From NCBI RefSeq assembly GCF_022808855.1, contig NZ_JAKZLF010000024.1, positions 1 through 64,000 on the forward strand: a DNA stretch of 64,000 nucleotides, read 5' to 3'. Source of the stretch: Anaeromyxobacter soli. Lineage in GTDB: Bacteria; Myxococcota; Myxococcia; Myxococcales; Anaeromyxobacteraceae. The position numbers were made by a program, and so were the translations under genes. This document shows positions 21,203-30,940 of this stretch, piece after piece. Numbering within the stretch: the stretch's first letter is position 1; each line of letters begins with the position of its first letter. The notes below the pieces were generated by a model, which saw only the letters and a list, made by a program, of their open reading frames with translations, had not been told where the DNA came from and made no database searches.

Positions 21203-21500
21203 TCTCGCGGCAGCCGCGAGGGTTGGCCCTGCGCGCCAGTCGGTCCATTCAAGTACCGAACCCCCGGGCTGCTGCTGGGCGCGTCGCTCGCCGCCGCGCT
21301 CGCGGCAGGGTTGCTCCTGTGGGAAGCGGCGCGCCGCAGGTCGGCGCTCCGCCCACATGCAAACTTTAGCGACCGCTGCAACGAGTAGCGTCGCCGCCGG
21401 CCATCCGTACCTCGGCCTGCGGGCAAGAGCGCGGCGTCTCTAGGAATCTCGAGGAGTCGACGCCCCAGTCGTGGGCCCGCGGCTTGCTTGGCGTGAGCCC
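21203..21500 (+). other. 298-base gap between pilI and the minor pilins
   Basis: No supported gene. A perfect seven-base-pair hairpin (CTCGCGG/CCGCGAG, 21204-21220) follows the pilI stop directly and may be a weak terminator; it has no T-run. The pilI frame reopens for 61 codons (21203-21388) and encodes one membrane-helix-like stretch (PGLLLGASLAAALAAGLLLW), but it has no plausible start codon or ribosome-binding site. The promoter of the minor-pilin operon is presumably here, but I could not place it. Confidence 0.5.
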
Positions 21501-22139
21501 ATGCGCCGGAGCCGCGGGTTCACGCTCATCGAGCTGATGGTGGTCGTCGCCATCGTGGGGATCCTCGCCGCCATGGGGATGGTCGTGTACCGGATGGCCC
21601 AGCGGAACGCGAACCTGGGCAGCGCGACGTTCGAGCTCGCCATGAAGCTCTCGGGGCTCAAGGCGCAGGCCATCTCGGACCAGAAGGACTACCTCCTGGT
21701 CCTCGTCGACGGCACGGATCCGGCGGCTTGCGGTGCGCTCGCCCGCGCCACCTGCACGCGCTACTTCATCCTGCGCGACCCGAACGCCTCCTGGACGCTC
21801 GCCGCGTTCTCTGCGGCGAGCTCCGCCACGAACGCGGAGTACGTCGACGAGGTCGCGATGCCGGCCGGCGTTCGCCTCGACCCGAGCGCCACGGGCGCGC
21901 CGCCCGCTCCGTTCGCGGCCATCCCCCTGTTCGATGCGGACCTGACCGCGACCGTCTCCAGCAAGAGGCGCTTCGCCTTCCGCTTCGCTCGCGACGGGAG
22001 CGTGTCCGCCGAGGGTGCGTCCGGGAAGCCGGGCTACGCCTTCGCGCTCACGACCGAGACCGACTCCCCCGCGGCCGACCGGCGAGGCATGGTCGTCGCG
22101 TTCCCCGCCGGCATCGTCCGCACCTTCGCCCTGAACTAG
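21501..22139 (+). CDS. minor pilin, GspH/FimU type
   Basis: A 212-residue prepilin-like protein with leader MRRSRG and the class III helix FTLIELMVVVAIVGILAAMG (Glu5 present), followed by a beta-rich C-terminal domain. It opens a five-gene operon with PilV-, PilW-, PilX- and PilY1-like genes, matching the fimU-pilVWXY1 priming complexes of other bacteria, where FimU links the tip complex to the PilA fibre. The ATG at 21501 gives a normal leader; an earlier frame start at 21471 would add ten residues. It would be cleaved by PilD. Confidence 0.88.
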   Translation: MRRSRGFTLIELMVVVAIVGILAAMGMVVYRMAQRNANLGSATFELAMKLSGLKAQAISDQKDYLLVLVDGTDPAACGALARATCTRYFILRDPNASWTLAAFSAASSATNAEYVDEVAMPAGVRLDPSATGAPPAPFAAIPLFDADLTATVSSKRRFAFRFARDGSVSAEGASGKPGYAFALTTETDSPAADRRGMVVAFPAGIVRTFALN

Positions 22140-22150
22140 GAGCCGCCTCC

Positions 22151-22747
22151 ATGCAGAGCCGCGCAAACGAGCGCCGTCCGCCGCCGCGGCGCGAGGCTGG
22201 GTTCACGCTCCTCGAGGTGATGATCGCGCTCGTCGTCCTGACCATCGGGCTGCTCGGGATGATGCAGATGCAGATCATGGGGATCACCTCCAACCAGGGC
22301 GCGCGGGTGCAGACGACCGCGTCGCAGCTCGCGACCGAGCTCGCCGGCGCGCTGGAGGCGCTGCCGTTCGACGACTCGCAGAGCCGACTCTCCGGACCCG
22401 CCGCCACCGCGACGCCGCCGGCGGGGTTCGGGCGGCTGCTCGAGGCCGGCACCGGCGGGAGCAACGTGCATACGTGGGACGACTCCACCAACACGGTCCC
22501 GGGCGCTCGCCTCGACGCCGCACTGGAGTCGGATCCGCTCGACCCAGGCAAGCCGCTGTATCGCCGACGCTGGACCGTCTGGAACTACTCGGCTGAAGGC
22601 ACCGCGAGCGGCGCCTCCGCGAGCAAGGTGATCGCCGTGTCGGTCATCTACCACGAGCGCGGGAACGGCACTCCGCGCGAGGTGGTGGTCCTCTCGCAGC
22701 GCTCGAACGCTGGGCTCGCCCTCTCCTACGCCGCGGCGTACCGATGA
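22151..22747 (+). CDS. pilV: minor pilin, PilV type
   Basis: A 198-residue prepilin-like protein. The leader is rather long (17 residues, rich in Arg and Pro, ending REAG), then the helix FTLLEVMIALVVLTIGLLGM with Glu5. The LEVMIALVVLTIGLLG signature is typical of PilV/GspI-like minor pilins. It follows the FimU-like gene by 11 bases and overlaps the PilW-like gene by four (ATGA). A tip-complex role is inferred from operon structure. Confidence 0.87.
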   Translation: MQSRANERRPPPRREAGFTLLEVMIALVVLTIGLLGMMQMQIMGITSNQGARVQTTASQLATELAGALEALPFDDSQSRLSGPAATATPPAGFGRLLEAGTGGSNVHTWDDSTNTVPGARLDAALESDPLDPGKPLYRRRWTVWNYSAEGTASGASASKVIAVSVIYHERGNGTPREVVVLSQRSNAGLALSYAAAYR

Positions 22748-24003
22748 CCTCCATGCGCTCCCGCCCCTCCCCACGCGGCGTCACGCTGGTCGAGCTCCTC
22801 ATCGCGATGGCGGTGTCCGCCATCGTGCTCGTCGGGATCGTGGCCGTCGTGCAGGCGCAGCAGCAGGCCTACACCGACGGGCACCGCGTCCGCGCGGCAC
22901 AGTCGTCAGCGCGGAGCGCGCTCCTGTTCCTGGAGCAGAAGCTGCCCCTCGCCGGCTACGGAATGGCGCCGTCCCTCGCGCTGGACCTCGACCGGTACAC
23001 CTCCGGCCCGTGCCCCGCCCTGCTGCAGGTCTCCGGCGCGTGCAAGCGGGACCGGACCGACGACTCGGACGAGCTCGTCTTCTACGCGCGAAATCCCTCC
23101 TACTGGATCCCGCCCACCGGGGTGGGGACGGCGGCGGGACACGCCTGGACGCTCACGACCTCGGGCGTCACGACCGCGGTGGCGAACATCCAGGCCCGCG
23201 ACGGCGACGTCTTCCGCAAGGGCCGGATCCTGCAGGCGGTCTGCGAAGGGGCGAGCCAGTACGCTTACTTCACGGTGAGCACGACCACGCCTGCGCCCGC
23301 CGGTGGCGGTGCCGTCGCGGTCCCGCTCGAGGCGGCGGTCAGCGGCGATCCCTTCAAGCGCCAGGACGCGGCCACCGACGACTGCTTCGAGACCGGCACG
23401 GCGCGGGTCTTCGAGATCGACCGCTACCGCCTGCACGTTCGCCCGGTGACCGTCGGCACGCAGACCGATCCGTTCCTGGTCCTCGATCGCGGCGTGGACT
23501 CGGCCGGGAGCACCGCCGTCGACGAGGCGGACGAGGAGTTCGTCGCGGAGGGCATCGAGTCGATCCAGGTCGCATACGTGCTCGCGAACGGCTCCGTCGT
23601 CGGCGCGACCTCGGGAACGGCGATCACGCTCACCGCAGGCGCGCCCGGGTCGGCCTCCAGCTCGAACGCGCTCACGACCCTGCAGTTCCCCGGGGCGGCC
23701 CCCGAACCCGACGAGAGCATGTACTCGCCGACGAGCTGGTACCGCTACCTCATGAACCCCCCGGATCCGGCGCGCCTGACGGACCATCAGGCCAACATCC
23801 GCGCGGTGCGCATCGCGATCGTCGCGCGCTCTCCGGAGCCCGATCCGAACGACAGGGGCACGCCCCCCATCCTGCGGCTCAACCAGTCCGCGGTGCCGAG
23901 CTGGGCGGGCGCCGTCGGCGTCCAGGACGGGTACGAGCGCGTCGCGTTCGAGGCCACCATCCCCCTCCCCAACATGCTCTCGCAGGGCATGGTGTTCTTC
24001 TAG
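22744..24003 (+). CDS. pilW: minor pilin, PilW type
   Basis: A 419-residue prepilin-like protein with a 12-residue leader (MTSMRSRPSPRG) and the helix VTLVELLIAMAVSAIVLVGI, Glu5 present. It continues with YTDGHRVRAAQSSARSALLFLEQ, the usual PilW/GspJ pattern, and a large beta-rich domain. Its length and the PSPRGVTLVEL leader fit PilW. Start and stop overlap or nearly touch the neighbours, so it is co-translated with the PilV- and PilX-like proteins. Confidence 0.87.
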   Translation: MTSMRSRPSPRGVTLVELLIAMAVSAIVLVGIVAVVQAQQQAYTDGHRVRAAQSSARSALLFLEQKLPLAGYGMAPSLALDLDRYTSGPCPALLQVSGACKRDRTDDSDELVFYARNPSYWIPPTGVGTAAGHAWTLTTSGVTTAVANIQARDGDVFRKGRILQAVCEGASQYAYFTVSTTTPAPAGGGAVAVPLEAAVSGDPFKRQDAATDDCFETGTARVFEIDRYRLHVRPVTVGTQTDPFLVLDRGVDSAGSTAVDEADEEFVAEGIESIQVAYVLANGSVVGATSGTAITLTAGAPGSASSSNALTTLQFPGAAPEPDESMYSPTSWYRYLMNPPDPARLTDHQANIRAVRIAIVARSPEPDPNDRGTPPILRLNQSAVPSWAGAVGVQDGYERVAFEATIPLPNMLSQGMVFF

Positions 24004-24013
24004 GAACGCCTCC

Positions 24014-24517
24014 ATGAGACCTCGCGCGGCACCCCGCGGCAGCACCCTCGTCATCGCGCTCATCATGCTCGCGGTGCTCTCCGTCATCGGCGCCGCCGCC
24101 GTCCTCCTGTCCTCGCAGGAGCGCCAGAACGCCTCGGCCAAGTCCCGTGTGGACGCGCTCGCGGCCTGCGCGCAGGCGGCCCGGGCGAAGATCTGGGCGG
24201 AGATCGCGCGCTACGGCCCCCGCTACCTCTCGAGCGACGACCTGCTCACCACGCCGCTCGAGATCTCGGGCATCGGCAAGCTCCAGGCGCCCGCGCACTA
24301 CGGGTCCACCGAGGCCATGAAGGTGAACGACGTGGTGCTCGCCGTCGAGAAGGCGGTCAGCGACGGCGCCCCCACGCCCGTCGTGGACCTCACGAACCGC
24401 ACCGCGTCCCCCGACGCGCTCACCTCCGGCCGCGCCTACCGCGTCGTGGCGCGGTGCACCGACGCGCAGAACCGCGAGCTCGAGGTCGAGTTCGCGATGC
24501 GGTTCGCCCTGTTCTAG
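24014..24517 (+). CDS. pilX: minor pilin, PilX type
   Basis: A 167-residue prepilin-like protein: leader MRPRAAPRG, then STLVIALIMLAVLSVIGAAAV. The residue at mature position 5 is Ile rather than Glu. Lack of Glu5 is characteristic of PilX/GspK-type pilins, which cap the initiation complex. The gene sits 10 bases after the PilW-like gene and 15 bases before the PilY1-like gene. Confidence 0.85.
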   Translation: MRPRAAPRGSTLVIALIMLAVLSVIGAAAVLLSSQERQNASAKSRVDALAACAQAARAKIWAEIARYGPRYLSSDDLLTTPLEISGIGKLQAPAHYGSTEAMKVNDVVLAVEKAVSDGAPTPVVDLTNRTASPDALTSGRAYRVVARCTDAQNRELEVEFAMRFALF

Positions 24518-24532
24518 CTCGAGGCTCCGCGC

Positions 24533-27500
24533 ATGCTCTCCTCACGACGAAACGCGCTCCGATTCGCCGCCGCCGCGGCGGCGGCCGCCCTCCTGCTCCC
24601 CGCCGCGGACGCGCCGGCCGAGACCTGCTTCACCCCCGCGGCCGCTCGTGGGCTCGTCGCGACGAGCTACACGGACACGGCCCTCAACGGCGCCGACCCG
24701 GAGGACGCGACCTTCTTCACGAGCGCCGGCGGCGTCCCGAACATCTTCATCCTGCTCGGCAACCCGACCTCGATGCGGCGCCTGCCGCCGAACGGCCCCT
24801 CGTCGTACCCCGGGACGCGTCCGCCTCTCGTGAACCCGCTCGACGCGATCCCCACGCTGAGGCCCTTCGACGCGGACTGCGATCTGATGGCGGGCTGCCC
24901 GGTGATGGGGTGCGGGGACGATCCCGTGTCTGCGGCTTACCTGGGCGACGGCTCTCTCCTCAACTGGCTGCGAGAGCGCTCGTTCCAGTCCCCCTGCGGC
25001 CAGGTCGCGACCGCGGGCGCCGCCGGCACCTACAGCGCGTCCATCGACTACGCCGCCGAGGGAAAGGCGTGCCCCTACTACTCCCAGGGAACCAACGCCA
25101 CCGTCCCAGCCTTCGACTCGAGCCATCCGGGCGGCTACGATCCCGACTTCTACTGCGGGAGCAACGGCGACACCGTCGCGTGCGGCGCCCGGACGAACTT
25201 CTTCGACAAGGACCTCGTCTACCACGACACCGTCGTCGAGACGCCCGCCGGACTGCCGGTCAACGCGAACGACGGCTGGACCGCCCAGAGCGTCAACCCG
25301 GCGGCGCGCAAGAGCGGCACCATCCTCGCCATCGACAACTTCTGCACCAGCACCTACGGCAACGCGGATCAGGGCGCGGTGCCCAAGGCGAGCATCTGCG
25401 CCTCGTGCCTGCGGACGCGCGGCTTCTTCCTCGACGGGAGGCAGTTCCGGACCACGGTGGACGGCGTCGCGAACGTCACCTATCCCTCGATCTACTTCCT
25501 GGGGAACTGGCTCAACTTCTACCCGCCCAAGTTCCTCGTGGCGCGCAAGATCATCAAGGACGTGGTGAAGGACAAGGCGAACGTGCGCATGGGCCTCGCG
25601 CACTTCGGCGACACCGGCGCGGACCACACCTCCGGCGAGTGGATGTCGCTCATGCCGAGATGCGATCAGCCGGACTCGAACTGGACGGCCTCGCGCAGCA
25701 CCTACATCAACGAGATCAACTCGTTCCACTTCAACAAGGGCGCCCCGCTCGCGCGCGCGCTGCTCGACCTCGGGCAGTACTACCACACGCCCGAGCTGCC
25801 CTGGTTCGACCTCGGCACGACCTGGAACGCCAACACCGGCACCACCGGGAGCGGCGCGTCCACCAACCAGCAGTCGATCTGCTACGCGTGCCAGGCGAGC
25901 TCCGTCATCGTCATGCTGGACCGCGCGCCCGCCTCGACCGAGGGCAACGCGCTGCCCGCGGGGAGCGTCGACGCGACCGCAGCCGAGACCCAGTACGCCG
26001 GCGCGACGACGACGGGCGTCGTCCCGGACACCACCGGCGCGACCGGGATCCCCACCTCGCTCTGTACCGACTGCGCCAAGTTCCCCGCCGACAAGGATTG
26101 GCTCAACAACCCGATCCGCGTCGCGTGGTACCTGCACAACTTCGATCTCCGTCGAAACAACGAGAGCACCGAGGACTGCGCCGCCATGGGCGGCAAGCAG
26201 GTCCTCGACGTGTACACGCTCGGCCTCGGCGCCATCGACGACGGCGCGACCATGCTCCAGTCCGTCGCGAGAATGGGCGGCGGCGCCTACGAGGCGGCGA
26301 ACGACGCCCCGACGCTCAAGCAGGCGCTCGAGAACATGTTCCTCACCATCAGCGAGCGCTCCACGTCCTTCAGCGTGGCGACGGTCTCCACCCTGCAGAC
26401 GACCTCGGGCCAGTCGGTGATCGTGCCGCGCTTCGAGCCCGGCGCGCCCAGCGATCGGCTCTGGCAGGGCCACCTCCTCCGCTACGAGCTCTACAGCGAG
26501 TTCATCAACGCCTGCCAGGAGACGGCGGACGGGACCGGCGCGGGCGACCTCGACTGCGACGGCAAGTGCCTGAGCGTCTTCCTCAAGGACAAGGACGGCG
26601 ACTTCATCCAGGAGGACGGCACGGGCGCCTTCCGCAAGAACGACCCGCCGGACGCGGCGCCCTGCTACCAGGCCTCGGCGTGCGTGGCGAAGGGCGGGAC
26701 GTGCGCCGTCGCGGGCACGGCCGCCGCCGCCGAGTACTGGGACGCCCAGAAGGCGATGCGGGCACCGAGCTGGCTGACGGACCGTCGCGTCTACACCGTC
26801 GTGGACGACGCCGGCCCGACCGGCGCCACGCCCGACGGCAAGGTCGACGCCTACGACACGGTGTTCCGACTCCTGCCCACCGACGCCGTCGCGACGAAGC
26901 TCCTGCCCTACCTCGCGCTCGAGGGCGGCGTCTGCACCCAGCTCGCCCTGAAGCTCGGCGCGGCCGGCGACGCCCTCACCGCGAACGCCGTCTCCGCGTC
27001 GCGCCTCTTCTGCGCGAAGACGCTCATCCGCTACGTGCTGGGTGCGGACGTCTTCAACGAGAACGAGGCGAAGCCCGAGCAGGGGCTCTGGCCGAAGGCC
27101 GCCGACGACGCGGGGCAGAACACGCTGCCGAATCGGTTCCTCATGCTCGGCGACATCTTCCACTCCGCGCCCGTGGTCGTGGATCCGCCCCTCCCGCCCG
27201 ACGGCATCCTGTGCCCGAACGGCCTCCACAACCAGTGCCTCACCTCGCTCTGGGGAACGCCCGTCCCGGATCTCTCCAGCACGGAGGACGCCTACGCTGG
27301 GTACGCGAAGAGCGACACGTACAAGAACCGCCGCAAGGTCGTGGTCGTGGGCGCGAACGACGGGCTCTTGCACGCGTTCGACGGCGGTGCCTGGATCGCG
27401 GACCTGAACGATCCCACGACGACCGGAATCGACGAGTCGAAGCCTCCCTTCAACGGCTACTACACGCGCGGCACCGGGGCGGAGCTGTGGGCGCTCCTCC

Positions 27501-29533
27501 CGCCGGACATGCTGCCGAAGGTCGGGCTCCTGCTCCAGGGGCACCAGCTGTTCGTGGACGGCTCGCCCATGGTGCGCGACGTCTGGGTGGACGGCACGGA
27601 GAACGCCCTCGGCTCCGCCTCGGCCCTCAAGGACGGCAAGAAGGGCAAGGCGGAGTTCCACACGGTCGCCGTGGTCGCCGAGCGGCGCGGCGGGACGCAC
27701 TACTTCGGCCTCGACCTGACGGACGCGACCAAGCTCCCGTCCGAGACGGGTCACCAGGCGCCGAAGTTCCTGTGGATCTATCCCCAGCCCACCGACAGGG
27801 AGTCGCTCTCGTTCGGCGCCACCTACGCGGACTTCCTGCCCGTCGGGCCGCCCATCGGCCCCGTGCGCATCAAGTCCGACTCGACCTCGAACGCGCTGTT
27901 CGGGACCCTGCCGCAGTCGACGCTGACCATGTCCGTCCCGGGCGCGACGACGGGGACGTCCACCGCCGTCCCGTATCACGAGCGCTGGGTGGCGCTCCTC
28001 TCTGGCGGCTTCGATCCCCAGTTCGTCCGCGGCCGCGGCGTGCACATGGTGGACGTCTGGACGGGCGACGAGCTCTTCGACTTCAGCCTCCCCACCCAGC
28101 AGGAGAGCCCCGCCCCCGCGACGGACGATCCGCGCTGGAAGCTCCGCGCGCCGGTGCCGGCCACGGCCGCCATGATCGTGTGGGGCAAGAGCGCCCGCCG
28201 TCTGGAGTCCTCGCCCAACGACGGCTACTTCGACACGGCCACCTTCGGAGACGCCGCCGGCCAGCTGTGGGTGCTCCGCTTCAGCGATCCGGGCGAGCTC
28301 GACGCGACCACGAAGAAGGTGACGAACTGGTACGGCGCGCGCGCCTTCGAGCTGGAGGGTTGCGCGGGCCAGCCGTTCTTCTACATCACCGCGAACGCCG
28401 CCATCCCCGGGGGCATCCTGCGCACGTTCGCGGGCACGGGCGATCGCTACAACCTGCTCGACCGGTTCGGCGGCACCTGCGGCCCGGACAACGTCCGGGC
28501 CTGCGTGCAGCGCGGGTGCACCGTCACGATCGCGGACGCCACGAACTCCATCTGGTCGACCGGGCTCGGCAAGGAGTCCGGAGCCGCGACCCTGAACGCG
28601 TGCACGGCGTCCGGCGCCCTGTCCTCCACGCGCAGCCAGACCGAGCCGAGCGCCACGGCGTGCACGCTCTCCGCCCAGGCGAAGGTCTCGATCGACTGCA
28701 CGGGCGCGAACGACACCGAGAAGAACGTCACCGTCGCCTGCTCCGACTCGGCGGCCGGGCTCTCGTGCACCCGCTCCGGCACGAACGGCCTCTTGCTCAA
28801 CCTGGGCGACTCCACCTCCCCGATCCAGCGGGACAACTGGTTCATCTCCGCGCGCGTCTTCGGGGACGACAACCTGCGCCCGGTGTTCCGCACCGCCGCC
28901 GAGGCGAAGACCTACGACACGAACCGGCTGAAGCTGACGGGCTCGGGCGACACCGCGACGCCGCTCGTGCTGATCGACGGGAACGACACCGCCGGCCCCT
29001 TCGCGTCCGCCACCGACGCGGGCTGGGCGCTCCACTACAACCACGACGGCACGATGACCGCCGACGACCACACCTACCCCGTCTCCCGGTACGACGAGCG
29101 CACCTCGTCGACGACGGCCCTGTTCCGCTGGCTCTCCTGGAACACGATCCAGACCGCGTCGCAGGCCGGCGTGACGCGCAAAACCGGGTCGAGCTGTCAG
29201 GTCGCGCAGTGCACCGCGGTGAACCGGCGCGTCGCGTACCACTACATCGTCGATCCGGTGAGGGGGAGCCCGGTCCTCGACGAGGGCGGCACCGCCGTGT
29301 TCGCCCGGGCGCAGAACACGCTCGTGCCGACGATGGGCGATCAGGCGACGGTGTTCGTGAACCAGAAGGGACAGGTGCAGGTCGGGCTCACGGCGGTGAA
29401 CCCGGAGAAGGGCGCGTCCAACGTCTCGACGGCGGTGAGCCGCGATCCGGTCCCGAGCTACGGCGTGATCCAGGTCTCGAAGGGTCTGCACGACTGCCGC
29501 CACAACCCGAGCGCGCCGAACACCTGCAAGTGA
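24533..29533 (+). CDS. pilY1: PilY1-like pilus tip adhesin
   Basis: A 1666-residue exported protein with an Ala-rich signal peptide (cleavage near ADAPAE). Residues about 60-620 resemble a von Willebrand factor A region with a degenerate metal site (ILLGNPTSMRRLPP); FGDTGADHTSGEWMSLMPRC and DVYTLGLGAIDDGATM belong to the same fold. The C-terminal half is a PilY1/PilC beta-propeller (VVVVGANDGLLHAFDGG, ELWALLPPDMLPKVGLLLQG). An acidic loop DGDFIQEDGTG could bind calcium. Cysteines are numerous throughout. PilY1 proteins sit at the pilus tip with the minor pilins and mediate adhesion and surface sensing. Large frames in other phases across this gene are shadows. Confidence 0.92.
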   Translation: MLSSRRNALRFAAAAAAAALLLPAADAPAETCFTPAAARGLVATSYTDTALNGADPEDATFFTSAGGVPNIFILLGNPTSMRRLPPNGPSSYPGTRPPLVNPLDAIPTLRPFDADCDLMAGCPVMGCGDDPVSAAYLGDGSLLNWLRERSFQSPCGQVATAGAAGTYSASIDYAAEGKACPYYSQGTNATVPAFDSSHPGGYDPDFYCGSNGDTVACGARTNFFDKDLVYHDTVVETPAGLPVNANDGWTAQSVNPAARKSGTILAIDNFCTSTYGNADQGAVPKASICASCLRTRGFFLDGRQFRTTVDGVANVTYPSIYFLGNWLNFYPPKFLVARKIIKDVVKDKANVRMGLAHFGDTGADHTSGEWMSLMPRCDQPDSNWTASRSTYINEINSFHFNKGAPLARALLDLGQYYHTPELPWFDLGTTWNANTGTTGSGASTNQQSICYACQASSVIVMLDRAPASTEGNALPAGSVDATAAETQYAGATTTGVVPDTTGATGIPTSLCTDCAKFPADKDWLNNPIRVAWYLHNFDLRRNNESTEDCAAMGGKQVLDVYTLGLGAIDDGATMLQSVARMGGGAYEAANDAPTLKQALENMFLTISERSTSFSVATVSTLQTTSGQSVIVPRFEPGAPSDRLWQGHLLRYELYSEFINACQETADGTGAGDLDCDGKCLSVFLKDKDGDFIQEDGTGAFRKNDPPDAAPCYQASACVAKGGTCAVAGTAAAAEYWDAQKAMRAPSWLTDRRVYTVVDDAGPTGATPDGKVDAYDTVFRLLPTDAVATKLLPYLALEGGVCTQLALKLGAAGDALTANAVSASRLFCAKTLIRYVLGADVFNENEAKPEQGLWPKAADDAGQNTLPNRFLMLGDIFHSAPVVVDPPLPPDGILCPNGLHNQCLTSLWGTPVPDLSSTEDAYAGYAKSDTYKNRRKVVVVGANDGLLHAFDGGAWIADLNDPTTTGIDESKPPFNGYYTRGTGAELWALLPPDMLPKVGLLLQGHQLFVDGSPMVRDVWVDGTENALGSASALKDGKKGKAEFHTVAVVAERRGGTHYFGLDLTDATKLPSETGHQAPKFLWIYPQPTDRESLSFGATYADFLPVGPPIGPVRIKSDSTSNALFGTLPQSTLTMSVPGATTGTSTAVPYHERWVALLSGGFDPQFVRGRGVHMVDVWTGDELFDFSLPTQQESPAPATDDPRWKLRAPVPATAAMIVWGKSARRLESSPNDGYFDTATFGDAAGQLWVLRFSDPGELDATTKKVTNWYGARAFELEGCAGQPFFYITANAAIPGGILRTFAGTGDRYNLLDRFGGTCGPDNVRACVQRGCTVTIADATNSIWSTGLGKESGAATLNACTASGALSSTRSQTEPSATACTLSAQAKVSIDCTGANDTEKNVTVACSDSAAGLSCTRSGTNGLLLNLGDSTSPIQRDNWFISARVFGDDNLRPVFRTAAEAKTYDTNRLKLTGSGDTATPLVLIDGNDTAGPFASATDAGWALHYNHDGTMTADDHTYPVSRYDERTSSTTALFRWLSWNTIQTASQAGVTRKTGSSCQVAQCTAVNRRVAYHYIVDPVRGSPVLDEGGTAVFARAQNTLVPTMGDQATVFVNQKGQVQVGLTAVNPEKGASNVSTAVSRDPVPSYGVIQVSKGLHDCRHNPSAPNTCK

Positions 29534-29558
29534 GCCGCGGCGAGTCGGGGCGGCGCCC

Positions 29559-30932
<1,374 letters not shown>

Positions 30933-30940
30933 GGCGCATC

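Noticed and set aside
21203-21388. A 61-codon in-frame continuation after pilI with a membrane-helix-like stretch
   Set aside because: No ATG or GTG and no ribosome-binding site; a single TTG lies inside the hydrophobic run. It could be an eroded fragment but cannot be supported as a gene.
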